Assembly (NCBI GenBank): GCA_963580455.1
Contig: OY756971.1
Location: forward strand, 15,027,001 to 15,091,000
From: Euonymus europaeus
Taxonomy: Eukaryota; Streptophyta; Magnoliopsida; Celastrales; Celastraceae
Reading direction: 5' to 3'
DNA length: 64,000 nucleotides
The notes under the pieces were generated by a model that worked only from the letters and a program-made list of their open reading frames with translations, had not been told where the DNA came from and did not search any database. A program made the translations under genes and the position numbers. Shown here one piece after another: positions 1 through 11,154 of this stretch. Each line of letters begins with the position of its first letter. The first letter of the stretch is position 1.

Positions 1-1
1 G

Positions 2-3000
2 GATTCTCCGTTGGGTTCAGGTACTGTGGTGAGGAGCATTTGTAGGGGTTGTATTTTTCGATTTGCTGATCACGAGTTTCGAGCAGATTTATATGTTATG
101 GATTTCACTGACTATGATGTGATACTTGGATTGGACTGGTTGACTGACTATGATGCTGTGATAGATTGTACAGAGCGTAGGGTCACGCTGACATCACCAT
201 CTGGGCGAGTTAGTTTTTGTGGGTCGCGGGTTGTTACATGTTCTCACTTTCTTGACAACCCACGATATACTGACTGTCTAGTGGCGAGCTTGACTTCTAC
301 ATCGGAGATTGAGGCTAGTACCGCTGTGCCAGTGGTAGAGGAGTATTTGGATGTATTTCCTGATGAGTTACCAGGATTATCACCACAGCGGGAGATTGAT
401 TTTGTGATTGAGTTATATCCGGGTACAGACCCGATTACTATTCCACCGTATAGGATGGCTCCAGCAGAGTTGAGGGAGTTGGATAGGCAGTTGCGGGAGT
501 TGCAGGGTCTAGGATTTATCAGACCCAGTACTTCACCATGGGGTGCTCCAGTCCTCTTCGTGAAGAAGAAGGACGGATCGATGAGGATGTGTGTGGACTA
601 CAGGAAGTTGAATAGGGTGACTGTGAAGAATAAGTACCCGTTACCGAGGATAAATGATTTGTTTGATCAATTGAGGGGTAGTCACTATTACTCCAAGATT
701 GATCTCAGGTCAGGTTATCACCAGTTGAGGATTCGAGAGGAGGACATATCGAAGACGGCATTTCGTACTCGATATGGTCATTATGAGTTTCTGGTCATGC
801 CGTTTGGGCTGACCAATGCCCCAGCAGCTTTTATGGATTTGATGCATAGAGTGTTCAGACAGTATCTTGACCAGTTTGTGATAGTCTTCATCGATGATAT
901 ATTGGTGTATTCGGCCACAGAGGAGGAGCATAGGGGGCATTTGGAGATTGTTCTGCAGACACTCAGAGAGCATCAGTTGTATGCCAAGCTGAGTAAGTGC
1001 GAGTTTTGGGCAACTCAGGTGAAATTCTTAGGGCATGTGATATCCAGAGATGGAGTGGCAGTGGATCCTGCAAAGGTGGAGGCTGTGTTGGATTGGAGGA
1101 CTCCGAGGACAGTGGGAGAGATTCGTAGTTTTCTGGGATTAGCAGGTTACTACAGGAGGTTTATAGAGGGATTTTCACGGATTGCTTCACCGATGACTGA
1201 GTTGACGCGGAAGGGTGTTCCTTTCGTGTGGACTGATAGATGTGAGCAGGCTTTTCGGGAGCTGAAGACCCGACTCACATCACCTCCAGTCCTGACTATT
1301 CCAGATAGTGGTATTGGTTATCATGTATATTGTGATGCTTCAGGGATTGGTTTAGGTTCTGTGCTTATGCAGCAGGATAGGGTGGTGGAGTATGCTTCAC
1401 GACTGTTGAAGCCACATGAGAGGAATTATCCTGTACATGATTTGGAGTTGGCTGCTATAGTGTTCGCACTTAAGCAGTGGAGACATTACCTTTATGGGGA
1501 GCAGTTTGAGGTGTTTTCAGATCACAGGAGTTTACGACACTTATTTACACAGAAGGATCTGAATCAGAGGCAGCGGAGATGGATGGAGTACCTTGGAGAT
1601 TATGATTTCTCATTGCAGTATCATCCAGGCAAGGCCAATGTGGTGGCTGACGCATTGAGTAGGAAGTTGGCAGTGGCACGACTGTCACTGCGGGAGTTTG
1701 AGTTGGTGGACATCATTGGGCAGTACCGACTAGATGTTAGTGACAGGGGTGATAGATGTTCCCTGAGCAGTTTGGTGAGTCGTCCAGCACTAGTACAGAA
1801 GGTGTTGGATGCACAGCTTGGTGATGCGATGTTTGATGATATTGAGGATATGGATGGTTGGATTCGAGGTGTTGATGGAGGAGTTCGTTTTAGAAGCCGA
1901 TTGGTGGTTCCAGAAGATGTTGAGTTGAGAGATGAGATACTTAGAGAGGCACATTATTCTCAGTTCGCGATACATCCTGGTGCTACTAAGATGTATCGAG
2001 ATGTACGGAGACAGTATTGGTGGAGCGGACTGAAGAGAGATGTGGCCCAGACTGTGTTGAGATGTCTTACCTGTCAGCAGGTGAAGGCAGAGCATAGGAG
2101 ACCTCCTGGATTGTTACAGCCGCTTCCATTGCCTGAGTGGAAGTGGGAGCATGTGTGCATGGATTTTGTGATGGGTTTACCGAGGACTGTGAGGAGACAT
2201 GATACTGTGTGGGTTGTTGTTGATAGATTGACGAAGACTGCTCACTTTTTACCGATTCAGCAGACTGACTCGGTGGAGACACTTACTAGACTTTACATTC
2301 GAGAGGTCGTACGGCTACATGGGGTACCCGTGTCTATTGTATCTGACAGGGATCCTCGTTTCACTTCTCGCTTTTGGAGCAGTTTTCAGGACACTCTGGG
2401 GACGATGTTGAGTTTTAGTACAGCGTTTCACCCACAGACTGACGGTCAGAGTGAGAGGACTATACAGATTTTGGAGGACATGCTTCGGTCGTGTGTTATG
2501 GATTTCAGGGGTGATTGGGAGACGCATATTCCACTGGTAGAGTTTGTGTATAACAACTCTTATCAGAGTAGTATTCAGATGGCACCATTTGAGGCACTTT
2601 ATGGTAGACCATGTAGGTCACCACTTTGTTGGTCGGAGGTTGGGGACAGACCCCTGTTGGGACCAGATTTGATTCAGCAGACCACTGAGGCTGTGGCAGT
2701 TATCAGACAGCGACTTCTGACGGCTCAGTCACGTCAGAAGAGTTATGCAGATCGTAGGCGGAGACCTCTAGAGTTCCCGGTGGGTGATCATGTATTCCTC
2801 AAGGTCAGTCCGAAGCGAGGGATACAGCGTTTTGGTAGATCTGGGAAGTTGACTCCTAGGTTTATTGGACCATTTGAGATCTTGGAGAGAGTAGGGAGTT
2901 TGGCTTATAGGTTGGCATTGCCACCACAGTTGTCCGGAGTTCATGGTGTATTTCATGTTTCTATGTTACGGAGGTATCATCGGGATCCCTCCCATATTAT

Positions 3001-3202
3001 TGATTGGTCGACTCTGGAGATTGGAGAGGATGCTACCTATGAGGTACGTCCGGTTCAGATTTTGGATAGCCAGATACGGAGATTACGTTCGAAGACCATA
3101 CCCTTAGTTAAGGTGTTATGGCAGCATTATGGAGTTCAGGAGGCTACCTGGGAGGTAGAGTCAGATATGCGGGAGCGCTATCCAGACTTGTTTACGACCT
3201 AG
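2..3202 (+). CDS. Ty3/gypsy (Tekay-like) pol polyprotein, 5' end outside the window
   Basis: The frame is open from the window edge for about 1,065 codons without a stop. In order it holds the end of an aspartic protease (DVILGLDWL), reverse transcriptase ([20 protein letters not shown], catalytic FIDD with the aspartates near residues 295-296), RNase H (YCDASG near residue 442, then [10 protein letters not shown]), an HHCC zinc finger (CLTCQQ) and an integrase core. The integrase triad is D718, D779 and E815 (numbered from position 11), an exact DD35E spacing. The C-terminus (VLWQHYG, ATWEVE) looks like the degenerate chromodomain of the Tekay lineage, which in this family directs integration into chromatin. 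It makes cDNA and inserts it. Gag and most of the protease lie to the left. The undamaged frame suggests a young copy. A 3' LTR follows about 100 bp downstream. Confidence 0.95.
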   Translation, partial: DSPLGSGTVVRSICRGCIFRFADHEFRADLYVMDFTDYDVILGLDWLTDYDAVIDCTERRVTLTSPSGRVSFCGSRVVTCSHFLDNPRYTDCLVASLTSTSEIEASTAVPVVEEYLDVFPDELPGLSPQREIDFVIELYPGTDPITIPPYRMAPAELRELDRQLRELQGLGFIRPSTSPWGAPVLFVKKKDGSMRMCVDYRKLNRVTVKNKYPLPRINDLFDQLRGSHYYSKIDLRSGYHQLRIREEDISKTAFRTRYGHYEFLVMPFGLTNAPAAFMDLMHRVFRQYLDQFVIVFIDDILVYSATEEEHRGHLEIVLQTLREHQLYAKLSKCEFWATQVKFLGHVISRDGVAVDPAKVEAVLDWRTPRTVGEIRSFLGLAGYYRRFIEGFSRIASPMTELTRKGVPFVWTDRCEQAFRELKTRLTSPPVLTIPDSGIGYHVYCDASGIGLGSVLMQQDRVVEYASRLLKPHERNYPVHDLELAAIVFALKQWRHYLYGEQFEVFSDHRSLRHLFTQKDLNQRQRRWMEYLGDYDFSLQYHPGKANVVADALSRKLAVARLSLREFELVDIIGQYRLDVSDRGDRCSLSSLVSRPALVQKVLDAQLGDAMFDDIEDMDGWIRGVDGGVRFRSRLVVPEDVELRDEILREAHYSQFAIHPGATKMYRDVRRQYWWSGLKRDVAQTVLRCLTCQQVKAEHRRPPGLLQPLPLPEWKWEHVCMDFVMGLPRTVRRHDTVWVVVDRLTKTAHFLPIQQTDSVETLTRLYIREVVRLHGVPVSIVSDRDPRFTSRFWSSFQDTLGTMLSFSTAFHPQTDGQSERTIQILEDMLRSCVMDFRGDWETHIPLVEFVYNNSYQSSIQMAPFEALYGRPCRSPLCWSEVGDRPLLGPDLIQQTTEAVAVIRQRLLTAQSRQKSYADRRRRPLEFPVGDHVFLKVSPKRGIQRFGRSGKLTPRFIGPFEILERVGSLAYRLALPPQLSGVHGVFHVSMLRRYHRDPSHIIDWSTLEIGEDATYEVRPVQILDSQIRRLRSKTIPLVKVLWQHYGVQEATWEVESDMRERYPDLFTT

Positions 3203-3289
3203 GTATTTTTCGTATTTTATACTAATTATTTTACCTTTGAGTACTTAATAATTACCATTTAGGTAATTTCGAGGACGAAATTGTTTTCT

Positions 3290-3302
3290 AAGGGGGGGAG
3301 GA
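3290..3302 (+). other. Polypurine tract of the gypsy element
   Basis: A run of one A plus A and seven G followed by AGGA lies immediately before the TG that opens the LTR. It follows the conserved stretch TTTCGAGGACGAAATTG seen upstream of the 3' LTR in this lineage. Polypurine tracts prime plus-strand DNA synthesis in LTR retrotransposons. Confidence 0.85.
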
Positions 3303-3885
3303 TGTAATATCCCGAACCCAAAATTTTAAAAAATATAATAATTTTTCAAATTTAATATTTTTAATAAATACTACATATTATTAGAAAAATATAGGCGCAA
3401 GAATCACTGAAATCGGAGTTGAATTGGATTTGTTACGAATTATGGAAGTTTAAGTAAATATAGGGAAAGACGAAGGGCAAAATGGTAATTTACCAGAAAA
3501 TCTGGCATATACCAGATTTTCCAGTGGGTTTCCGGCAGTAGCAACGTAAGAGAGAGAGATGGGAGAATTTTGAATGGGTTTTTCATGTTTGTGGTCCGAT
3601 TGGGGCAAGTGAGGTATCAAATTGAAGCTTGTGGAGAGAGGAGCAAAACCCAACCGGAATCGTCGTCATCGGACCACCGTAGACGGCGGAATCAGCCGGC
3701 GAAGTTTCGGTTTTTCAAAATTTCAAAGCTCGATCCCGGTGGATTCAGTAGGAATTTTGGAACGAGACAGGTACCATTAGATTTCTGTTGTTGTGGGCTT
3801 CATTTTGATGTAGGAGTGACCGGAAACTTTCGCCGGAAAAGTGGATTCCGGCGACCGGCCGGCCGATTTAACTCAGCTCCGGCGA

Positions 3886-4094
3886 GTTGACTCGTGTTTG
3901 ACCGAGTTGACCCGTTGACTCGGGTTTGACCCGTTTTGACTGGGTTGACCCGGTTTGACTATTTGACCCGGTTTGACCGTGGACTATTTGACCCGAGTTG
4001 ACTTTGACCGGGTTTGACTTTTGACCCGAGTTGACCGGTTTACCCGAGTTGACTTTGAGCGTTGACTTTTGGTTGACTTTTCCGTATTTTGACT
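3886..4094 (+). promoter_or_regulatory. Dense TTGACY (W-box) array in LTR U3
   Basis: I count about 20 copies of TTGAC followed by C or T in roughly 210 bp, in irregular variants of 'GACCCGAGTTGACT'. TTGACY is the core recognised by plant WRKY transcription factors. The position, in the first third of the LTR, suits a U3 enhancer. A shorter version (reverse complement GTCAA) is at 41945-42050 in the related LTR. The motif count is observed; WRKY control is inference. Confidence 0.6.
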
Positions 4095-4384
4095 GTCGTG
4101 TATACGTATCCGTATTTTGATGCAGGAGGTTGATTTGGAGTTTTCAGACGTAATACGGATTAGCTTAGTCGACATTCCAGGTAGGGATTCTGCCCTAGTT
4201 CTTATTTGGGGTTCCGGGGGTTCCGTATTCGACGGACTCCTATTTGTCTATTGGTGTGAAATTCCCGGAGGTTGGGAATTTCTTTGTTTATACTCTTATT
4301 TGATTTATTTCCGCAATTGCAATATGTTATGATTATATGTGGTTGGTTTGGAGGTATATGTACGGCTGACAGTATTTTGTCTCT

Positions 4385-4535
4385 TGCGGGCCCACTATCC
4401 TGGTGGGGCCCACTTATCCTCCTGTGGGGCCCACTATCCTGGTGGGGCCCACCTATCCTCTCATGGGGTCCACTATCCTGGTGCGGCCCACTTATCCTTT
4501 TGTGGGGCCCACATCCATTGGTGGGGCCCACCTCC
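4385..4535 (+). repeat. GGGGCCCAC short tandem array inside the LTR
   Basis: About eight repeats of GGGGCCCAC, mostly spaced by TATCCTGGTG or TATCCTCCTGT, with a few variants (GGGGTCCAC, GCGGCCCAC). The unit contains GGNCCCAC, the class I TCP-factor consensus, and TGGGCC-type elements. Several antisense and sense frames through it are low-complexity artefacts. Confidence 0.8.
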
Positions 4536-5321
4536 TGATGTTTGGTTTTATCCTCGAGAGTCCGGATAGGACTTCATTATGATGATCTTCTATGATTTGT
4601 GAGATTATGGAGGGATGATTTGTAGAGCGTGGGACCCACATCGGGCGACCCAGCTTACTGGATGATTTATCGATGGTTTTGATCGGGTACGTACCTGGAG
4701 ACCGGATTGAGGTGAGGTACATCCTAGGGGACGCTCTTCGATGTAGGCGATGCTATCGAGTACCTGATGTAGGCTCGATCCTCATCCAATCTGGGGAGTA
4801 CCTGGACTGGGAGACACCTTGCGGGGATCAGGGTGGGTCCAGGGGAGGATTTTCTGTTGTTATGTGGATATGAGTTGATACGGATTTGTGTTGATACGGA
4901 TTTGAGTTTGATTATGGTTGAGTACTGATTTGAGAGTTGTACTTGAGGATGGTAGTGGTGGAGCCTACTCGGCATCTACCCTACGGATTGACTGATTATG
5001 ATGAGTTGTGATGTGTACCACTTATGATTTCTCTATATGTATTCTATATCATACATACTTTCTTACTTTATCTCTGATTTACTGGAGTTCGGTGATACGG
5101 GAGTGTATCACTATTTGAGTTTCTGTTCATCTCACTTACCTCTTGAGCTTCTACTTTCCGTTTATTCTGATGATTGATATTCCTCTATATCCCTACTGAG
5201 CTTTGTAGCTCATCCCTTTCATTCACATGTTTTCAGGTGAGATAGCCGGAGTGGATGATCAGCGCAGGGATGCGTGAGGCGTGATGTAGCTGGTGGGAAT
5301 GGTTTGTCTGTCTGTAGTATC

Positions 5322-5401
5322 TGTGTTTTGTACGGTATTCCGTATCTATGTGTTTTGTACGGTATTCCGTATCTGTGTTTTGTACGGTATTCCGTATCTA
5401 T
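5322..5401 (+). repeat. 25-27-bp tandem repeat near the 3' end of the LTR
   Basis: Three copies of TGTGTTTTGTACGGTATTCC plus CGTAT, starting at 5322, 5349 and 5374. Confidence 0.85.
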
Positions 5402-5614
5402 GTGATATTCCGCTGTAGACTCTGGTTTGTATGTTACATTCCATTATGGCAGTATTTGGGATTTGGTTGAGACATATATATGTGAGATTACTTATGTAGT
5501 GTTTGGGTAGCTTGGGGTGTAAATCCGGTTCGGGGAACGGAGGAGTTCCCTGCCGGTCACGTCTCTGGGATTCATGGGTGCTCATCTGCACCTATCTGGG
5601 AGAGGGGCGTGACA

Positions 5615-6031
5615 CACATACATCCACTTTGAGCTCAGTTATTACACATAAAGATAACCTCTAACAATTTCCAACACTTAGAAATAGTTTAAATGACAAA
5701 AAAGTAATATTTAATTATTCAATCCCACCTAATAACTTATTATTACTTAAACTGAATAGCAAATAGTCTTACCACTTCCATAGTCCTACACTCACAATCA
5801 AAATAAAGTCTACATGAGTATCAAGAATTATTATAGGCTTTATTATGATTGTGAATGTAGGACTTTGGAAGTGGTAAGACTATTTGTTATTTAGTTTAAG
5901 TAATAATAAGTTATTAGGTGGGACTGAATAATTAAATATTACTTTTTTGTCATTTAAACTATTTCTAAGTGTTGGAAATTGTAAGAGGTTATCTTTATGT
6001 GTAATAATTGGGCTTAAAGTTGAGGTGTGTG
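5615..6031. repeat. Long near-perfect inverted repeat (foldback or MITE-like hairpin)
   Basis: The left arm (5615-5810) and right arm (5837-6031) are reverse complements of about 195 bp with roughly 95% identity, separated by a 26-bp spacer. The outermost 35 bp are less alike than the inner arms. It abuts the end of the gypsy LTR on the left and lies about 60 bp before the end of another, older LTR on the right, so it probably inserted into that older LTR. A transcript would fold into a long double-stranded RNA. No coding capacity. Confidence 0.9.
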
Positions 6032-6097
6032 AGATAATAGGAGTAGCGTTCTGGTTTATGGGTCTATGGGTTACGTTCCATCGAACAGGGCATTATA
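6032..6097 (+). repeat. Terminal end of an old gypsy 5' LTR
   Basis: The segment from GGAGTAGCGTTCTGG to GGGCATTATA aligns with the last 60 bp of the solo LTR at 29695-31960 (GGTAGCGTTCTGG to GGGGCGTTACA). It is followed directly by a primer-binding-site-like GGTATTAGAG. Confidence 0.65.
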
Positions 6098-8347
6098 GAT
6101 GGTATTAGAGGGCAACGGTCCTTTAAAATAAAATAATTAATAAGACATATATAAATGTATGAACTCTTATAAGAGTTATGAGCATCAAGGATTGGCGCAA
6201 CCCATCAACAAGTAAGTGTTTTATTTTATATTATACCTTAATCTTGCTATGGTGTTGTTCTAATTGTGCATATATGCATGTAAATATATTTACATCGATG
6301 TTTTATGACTCACTGCTTGTACTATAGGATAAGGATATATATAATATCATTAGAGACTCTTGATACTTAATTTTGAGTATAAAGTGATATTAAATAGTTT
6401 GAAAACTATTTAACTTAGCTGAGAAAATAGTAAGAAATGAAGTATGGTGAATTTAGGTGTTGGAGTATATAAACTGATATTCATGATTTTATTATAACTA
6501 ATGGCTATGGGAAATCTTTTCTATTTATGACTTCAGGATTATCAAAGTTATGGTTTTGCTAGTTATTGTTGGAAGTAATCTCAAACAGATTTGGCTTGAA
6601 GTTGACAGGTTTGATAACTCTATATAGGGTTGGTATTGTGACGGGTTTGTGTACAATAAGAATAGAGTTGGGATCTGAATATAGCTAGTAATATCATATA
6701 AAATATATGCAATATTGTTAGGATCAGACGATAGAATATATGATAAGCTTCGATATGCATAGCCCCACTATTAGTACGAACTCTATTCCTTGAATTGAAA
6801 AACTAATTGAGGTTAATGATGGTTTGGATATTTTATAGTTAAGATAGAATAGTGGTGTAACATTGTATCAAATTGAGATATATGTTGTTCATTAAAATTT
6901 ATAATAAATGGTAAGTACATATATATGTATAACATAATAGAATAAATTGTTATAGGAGTTTGTTTTGAATAAAAATTAATAACTGTGTGTTTATGTGGAT
7001 CCTATTAGGTGTTGTTCGAATACAAGTGAAGAAGTTCAATTGTTGGATAATAGTAATTAATATGCATGCTATTATTAAGGTATTTGGGAAGATACTTCGA
7101 GATGTGATATCTTAGCATGGTTGACATGATTCCAAGGTTGATACGGAGAGCCAAAATAAATGTCTTGTGATAGTTTTAATTATATAAGTCGATAGATGAG
7201 GAGAATTCCTAATTGGTTTTGACGAGACCTAAAGACTAGGTTAGAAAAATTATACGTTACTTGGGTACTAAGGAAGGCAATAAGAAGAAAAATGATGAAT
7301 CTGTGGAATTAAACCTATGCTAATTCATTGTAACTTAAGAGACAAAATAAATTATTAAGTGTGGAGTATGGATATTAATATCTTCTTAGAGTACTTAAAT
7401 AGAAGAAGAATTTATCGTGAATAAGCATGCAATAAAGAAAATATACCTATAGTTGATACAAAGTTGTAGTCATTAGGTTGGATGGGTGACCTAAATCAAA
7501 TGAGTTACTACAAAGTTAATTTCATGCCAATCCAAAATATTGAATATTAAGTTCCTCAAAATGTAGATGAATTAATAGGTGCTATAAAGGAATCTAAGGT
7601 AATAGAGATATTAGTAGTACATAATAGAGTATATCAATGTTGATAGAGTAAGTACAAAGCACCTAAATGGAGAGCCTCAACTCTTTTGGTAAGATGTATG
7701 AGTCAATACTCTGAATAGTGATAATTTTAACATAAATGAAAGGTGAGTGCTTGGTGGTAGGTATTAATTAATTATTAGATGAATTGTTTAGAGTATATTT
7801 ATGCCTGAATGTTATCTAATAGGAATGCAAAATTACGACAAAGTCACGTATATGTGTGCCTCAAATATATGTGTGTATACATGTATGTAGGAAATAGGTT
7901 ACACCAGCATAAAGTAAATGTACATGGACTAGTCTATATGTAACATATAAAAAGGCCACAGTACACCTAGTACACTTAATTAAAAGTACAATTGGGATAT
8001 TAAATGGTTTAGAAACTAAATAAATTAGTGGAGAAGGTAGTCGGAGTAAATACCATGAATCTAGATAGATGATATTAAGTGCTAGATTATATGGCTATGA
8101 TTGGTAGAATGTGATAAGGATATTTTATATGGCTGGAGGTTTCATAAAAGGACTAGTAGGGTGATTGTAATGAGTCATATTCTATAGAAAAGTTCGAACG
8201 TAGTGTTGGGGATGATTGGTTGAAGTTTTCATTTATGAACAAATGATCTTAGTAACAATGGGTAGTTATTTAACTTAAGGTTATAAAATATCAAAGTTCA
8301 TCATGTACGCAAATTTCAAGGACTAAATTTTTATAAGGAGAAGATAT
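6098..8347 (+). mobile_element. Internal region of an old, non-coding gypsy derivative
   Basis: It begins with GGTATTAGAGG at about 6101, one change from the initiator-Met-tRNA-type primer-binding site. It ends with TTTCAAGGACTAAATTT and a purine-rich AAGGAGAAGATAT that match the pre-LTR segment of the Tekay element at 3270-3302. Between them, 2.25 kb of AT-rich DNA shows no recognisable gag or pol motif and no long frame. It is either a non-autonomous derivative or a very decayed copy. Confidence 0.55.
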
Positions 8348-8800
8348 TGTAACACTCCTACTCAATGTACATTGGAAACTTGGATTAGTTAAAACATATA
8401 AATTTAAGAGGAAAGAGGACAAAACTTAGGATCATTTTTTAAAGAATTAAAAAAAATATATTAATACATTCTTAATAAATTTCACATGAAAAAAGGGGAA
8501 AATATAAATTATAGGCACAAGAATCATCGTCTATGGCTTACTTAAATAAAAACAATGGCATTTTTGGAAAAAAGAGGGTCAATGGTGAGGGAGTAAATAC
8601 ATGGAACAATAGGGGTAGAAAAGTAATTGACCAAGATAAGTTAATATTGTACAAATCGAGTATTATATGGGTATGGCGCAGGAATTGAGACCCAGGTTAA
8701 AAATATACAAATCGGGTATTATACTGGTATGGCACAGAAATTGAGACCTAGATTATATGTCGATCTAACGTTGGGGATGAGGTGGGCGATATTCGATTTT
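8348..8800 (+). repeat. 5' part of the 3' LTR of the old gypsy derivative
   Basis: It starts TGTAACACTCCTA and shares a GGCACAAGAATCAT segment with the LTRs at 3303 and 29695. It contains a diverged duplication of about 57 bp (ACAAATCGRGTATTATA, copies near 8650 and 8706). The right boundary is unclear; the LTR appears truncated. Confidence 0.5.
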
Positions 8801-9095
8801 TGGTGTTGATTTGCGAAAATGCCGACACCAAAGTGAAGAGCACGACAAGGGCAAACTAGCCGAATTAATATCACGTCGTCTAGAGTCCTTCTTCGACGTC
8901 AATCGAGTCACAAAAATCTGAGAAACCCATGAAAGTTCAATTGATGCAGGAAATCACTGAGCTACGACAACGATTTTGTTAATAGACACCGAGGATTGGT
9001 TACTTGCACCACCCGTCACAATTTCATCTCGATTATGACCTTCACTTCCTTCAGTAACGAAGAATGATTTTTCATATTCACCCTAGAGAGTTACA

Positions 9096-9173
9096 GTGTT
9101 ATTTGTAAAGAAGAATGATGGGTCCTTAAGGTTTTGTATAGCTTACAAAGAATTGAATAGGGTGATAGTTCAA
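9096..9173 (+). pseudogene. Gypsy reverse-transcriptase relic, 26 codons
   Basis: The frame reads VLFVKKNDGSLRFC followed by AYKELNRV, the conserved RT stretch that also appears in the polyprotein at the left edge. Nothing recognisable precedes or follows it. A short duplication (CCACACCAAATGGTRTCATA, at 9170 and 9231) lies just downstream. Confidence 0.7.
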
Positions 9174-9297
9174 AAATCCACACCAAATGGTGTCATACAA
9201 TCGATTTCCTTCTAACCGTAAGGATTTCCACACCAAATGGTATCATACAATCGATAAGACATACAAAAATGATATGATTAAGCGCGTCAACAAAATG

Positions 9298-11154
9298 GTT
9301 TAAGTCACTCAACCCAAACCTACACCCTCTCCAAGTGGCATCCATGCCACTACAACGTTTCTACTGATCCGCTCCACCGGTACTCATACTAGTCTCGCCT
9401 TTGGGGAGGAAGGAATGCAAAAGAAGTAAACTAGAAGCTCAGTGGGGTAAATAGAGCAAATATCAATAAGGGCAAAATCAAAAGAAAGGCTATGCATCAA
9501 TATGCTATAAACCATGCTCATGTCACATAAAGAATCAATATATGGGTTTTCCCTCCAGGGCAAATCCACTCTCCAATCTCATGGTTCGACGAGCCACGTA
9601 GTGGATACCATGGTCAAGCTAACCATGTAGTGATCACCATAAACCAAAAAACTCTCGAGTGAATACCATGGTTCAAAGAAACAACAATGAATGTGAAAAA
9701 ACACACCATTCATAATCCACACACAAAGAGTCTACCCGGCTGTGTGATATTTTTCATACCCACACTACTAGTGTGTTGCCTCACATGAAGTCATAGGACC
9801 CTTGTCCATGCTCTGACAAATAACCATCCTTCCATGTGACTTTAAAATAGTCCTTTAATATCCCGAGTCCATACCAAAGAATCACATGCATCTCTAATGC
9901 ATACATGTTCATGCCATGTCAAAATGTACATATATATTCAACCTACATATATATAACTACACATGATGCATGAACAAGATCAAACCATTTTCAATGGATG
10001 ATTGAACGTGAAATAAGATTAATGCATTCTACATTTAAGAGAAAACAATAATTAACCCTACGCTCGTTCTTCCTTAGGAACAAATAAGGCAAGAACATAA
10101 ACGAAAGACCAATGAAGATATAAATCCCACTTTAGAGTATAAGGGAATAATATAAAACAAGAAATGGATTTGGAATCCCTTACCTCGTATCCAAGCCAAA
10201 CAAAAATTGAAATTTCTCAAATCTAGGGTTTTGATTCCAACTTTAACATTAAGCACAAATCAAACTCATTTACTCATCATTAGACCAACATTATCACATA
10301 CAAACAAGAATTAAACCACAAATTTAAAAACCTACCTTTCTCTCTCTAGAAAATTCTCCACAACCCTTGAATAAGCACCAACTTCAATGTCTACTCCAGA
10401 TTGAAAATAAAACCTATATACATAATCACATTCATGTATAAAATGAACTTCCTTAAGCATTTAAACCACCCAATCAAACATTTCAACAAATCTAGAATAA
10501 AACCTACCTTTGGAAAACCAAGAAAAACTTACCACAAATAACAAATTTTCCTTGAATCCTTCCCCAATCATGTTAAGCATCACCAATCCACTCTAATCCA
10601 AGCTTAGATCCTCCAAATTCACTCTCTCTCTAGATGTCTCTTTTTCTCCCTCCTCTCGGACAACTCTATAAAATGGGTTATACGTGCCCAAAAATGTGTT
10701 TTAAAAGTGAAAATTCACGACTACTGTTTAGGTTGATCTATCCCCCAATATTGGCGATTGATCAACAAAATGCTCATTTTCTTCACTATTTGCTCAAGTT
10801 GATCAATCCCTTAATATTGGCGATCGATCAACAAACATTCTACCTTTTTTTCTCCACCATTATTTCAGGTTGATCGATCCCCCAATATCGGCGATTGATC
10901 AACAAAAATTTTGCCTCTTTTTCTTCACCATTAGTTTAGGTTGATCGATCCCCCAAAGTTTTGTCTCATCGTCAACTTTCAAATTCTCATTCGACTCACA
11001 TCCGACTCGGTCTAAACCTCAATTTGTTATATTATAGGATTTAAATCGACAAACACAATTGTTTGTGATCTCATAACCTCCCCAACTCCTTTTGCAATAA
11101 TTTAACACCCCAAAATTTAATCAAAACTTAATATTTTTGGGTTGGGATTTCGCA
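9298..11154 (-). repeat. Group B gypsy LTR, minus orientation, 3'-truncated
   Basis: On the minus strand it starts TGCGAAATCCCAACCC at 11154 and runs leftward through landmarks shared with the other group B LTRs (the TACTGAGCTTC region near 9440, the GGTACCAGT-like segment near 9385, a TATATATA stretch near 9930). The last ~450 bp of a full LTR are missing at the left. It adjoins a Tat-type gag relic. Confidence 0.75.
10731..10958 (+). repeat. 70-bp tandem repeat, about 3.3 copies, in the LTR
   Basis: Units start at 10731, 10798, 10868 and 10939. Each begins GGTTGATCGATCCCCCAATA (with changes) and contains GGCGATTGATCAACAAA, so each unit holds an internal palindrome around TTGATC/GATCAA. Confidence 0.85.

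Larger units (their letters stand above)
3303..5614 (+). repeat. 3' LTR of the Tekay-like gypsy element (group A), about 2.3 kb
   Basis: It opens TGTAATATCCCGA right after the polypurine tract and closes at GGGGCGTGACA. A diverged second member lies in inverse orientation at 40531-42609; the two share the end segment around TTCCCTGCCGGTCACG and a middle rich in TTGAC motifs. The end could be 2 bp further right, because the following bases are CACA. The 5' LTR is outside the window, so identity between the two LTRs and insertion age cannot be judged here. Confidence 0.88.

Noticed and set aside
4202..4569. Gly/His/Pro-repeat proteins on both strands of the LTR
   Set aside because: They are translations of the GGGGCCCAC tandem array.
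5240..5600. CRISPR-like direct repeats
   Set aside because: The three 25-27-bp copies abut without spacers and lie inside an LTR of a plant genome.
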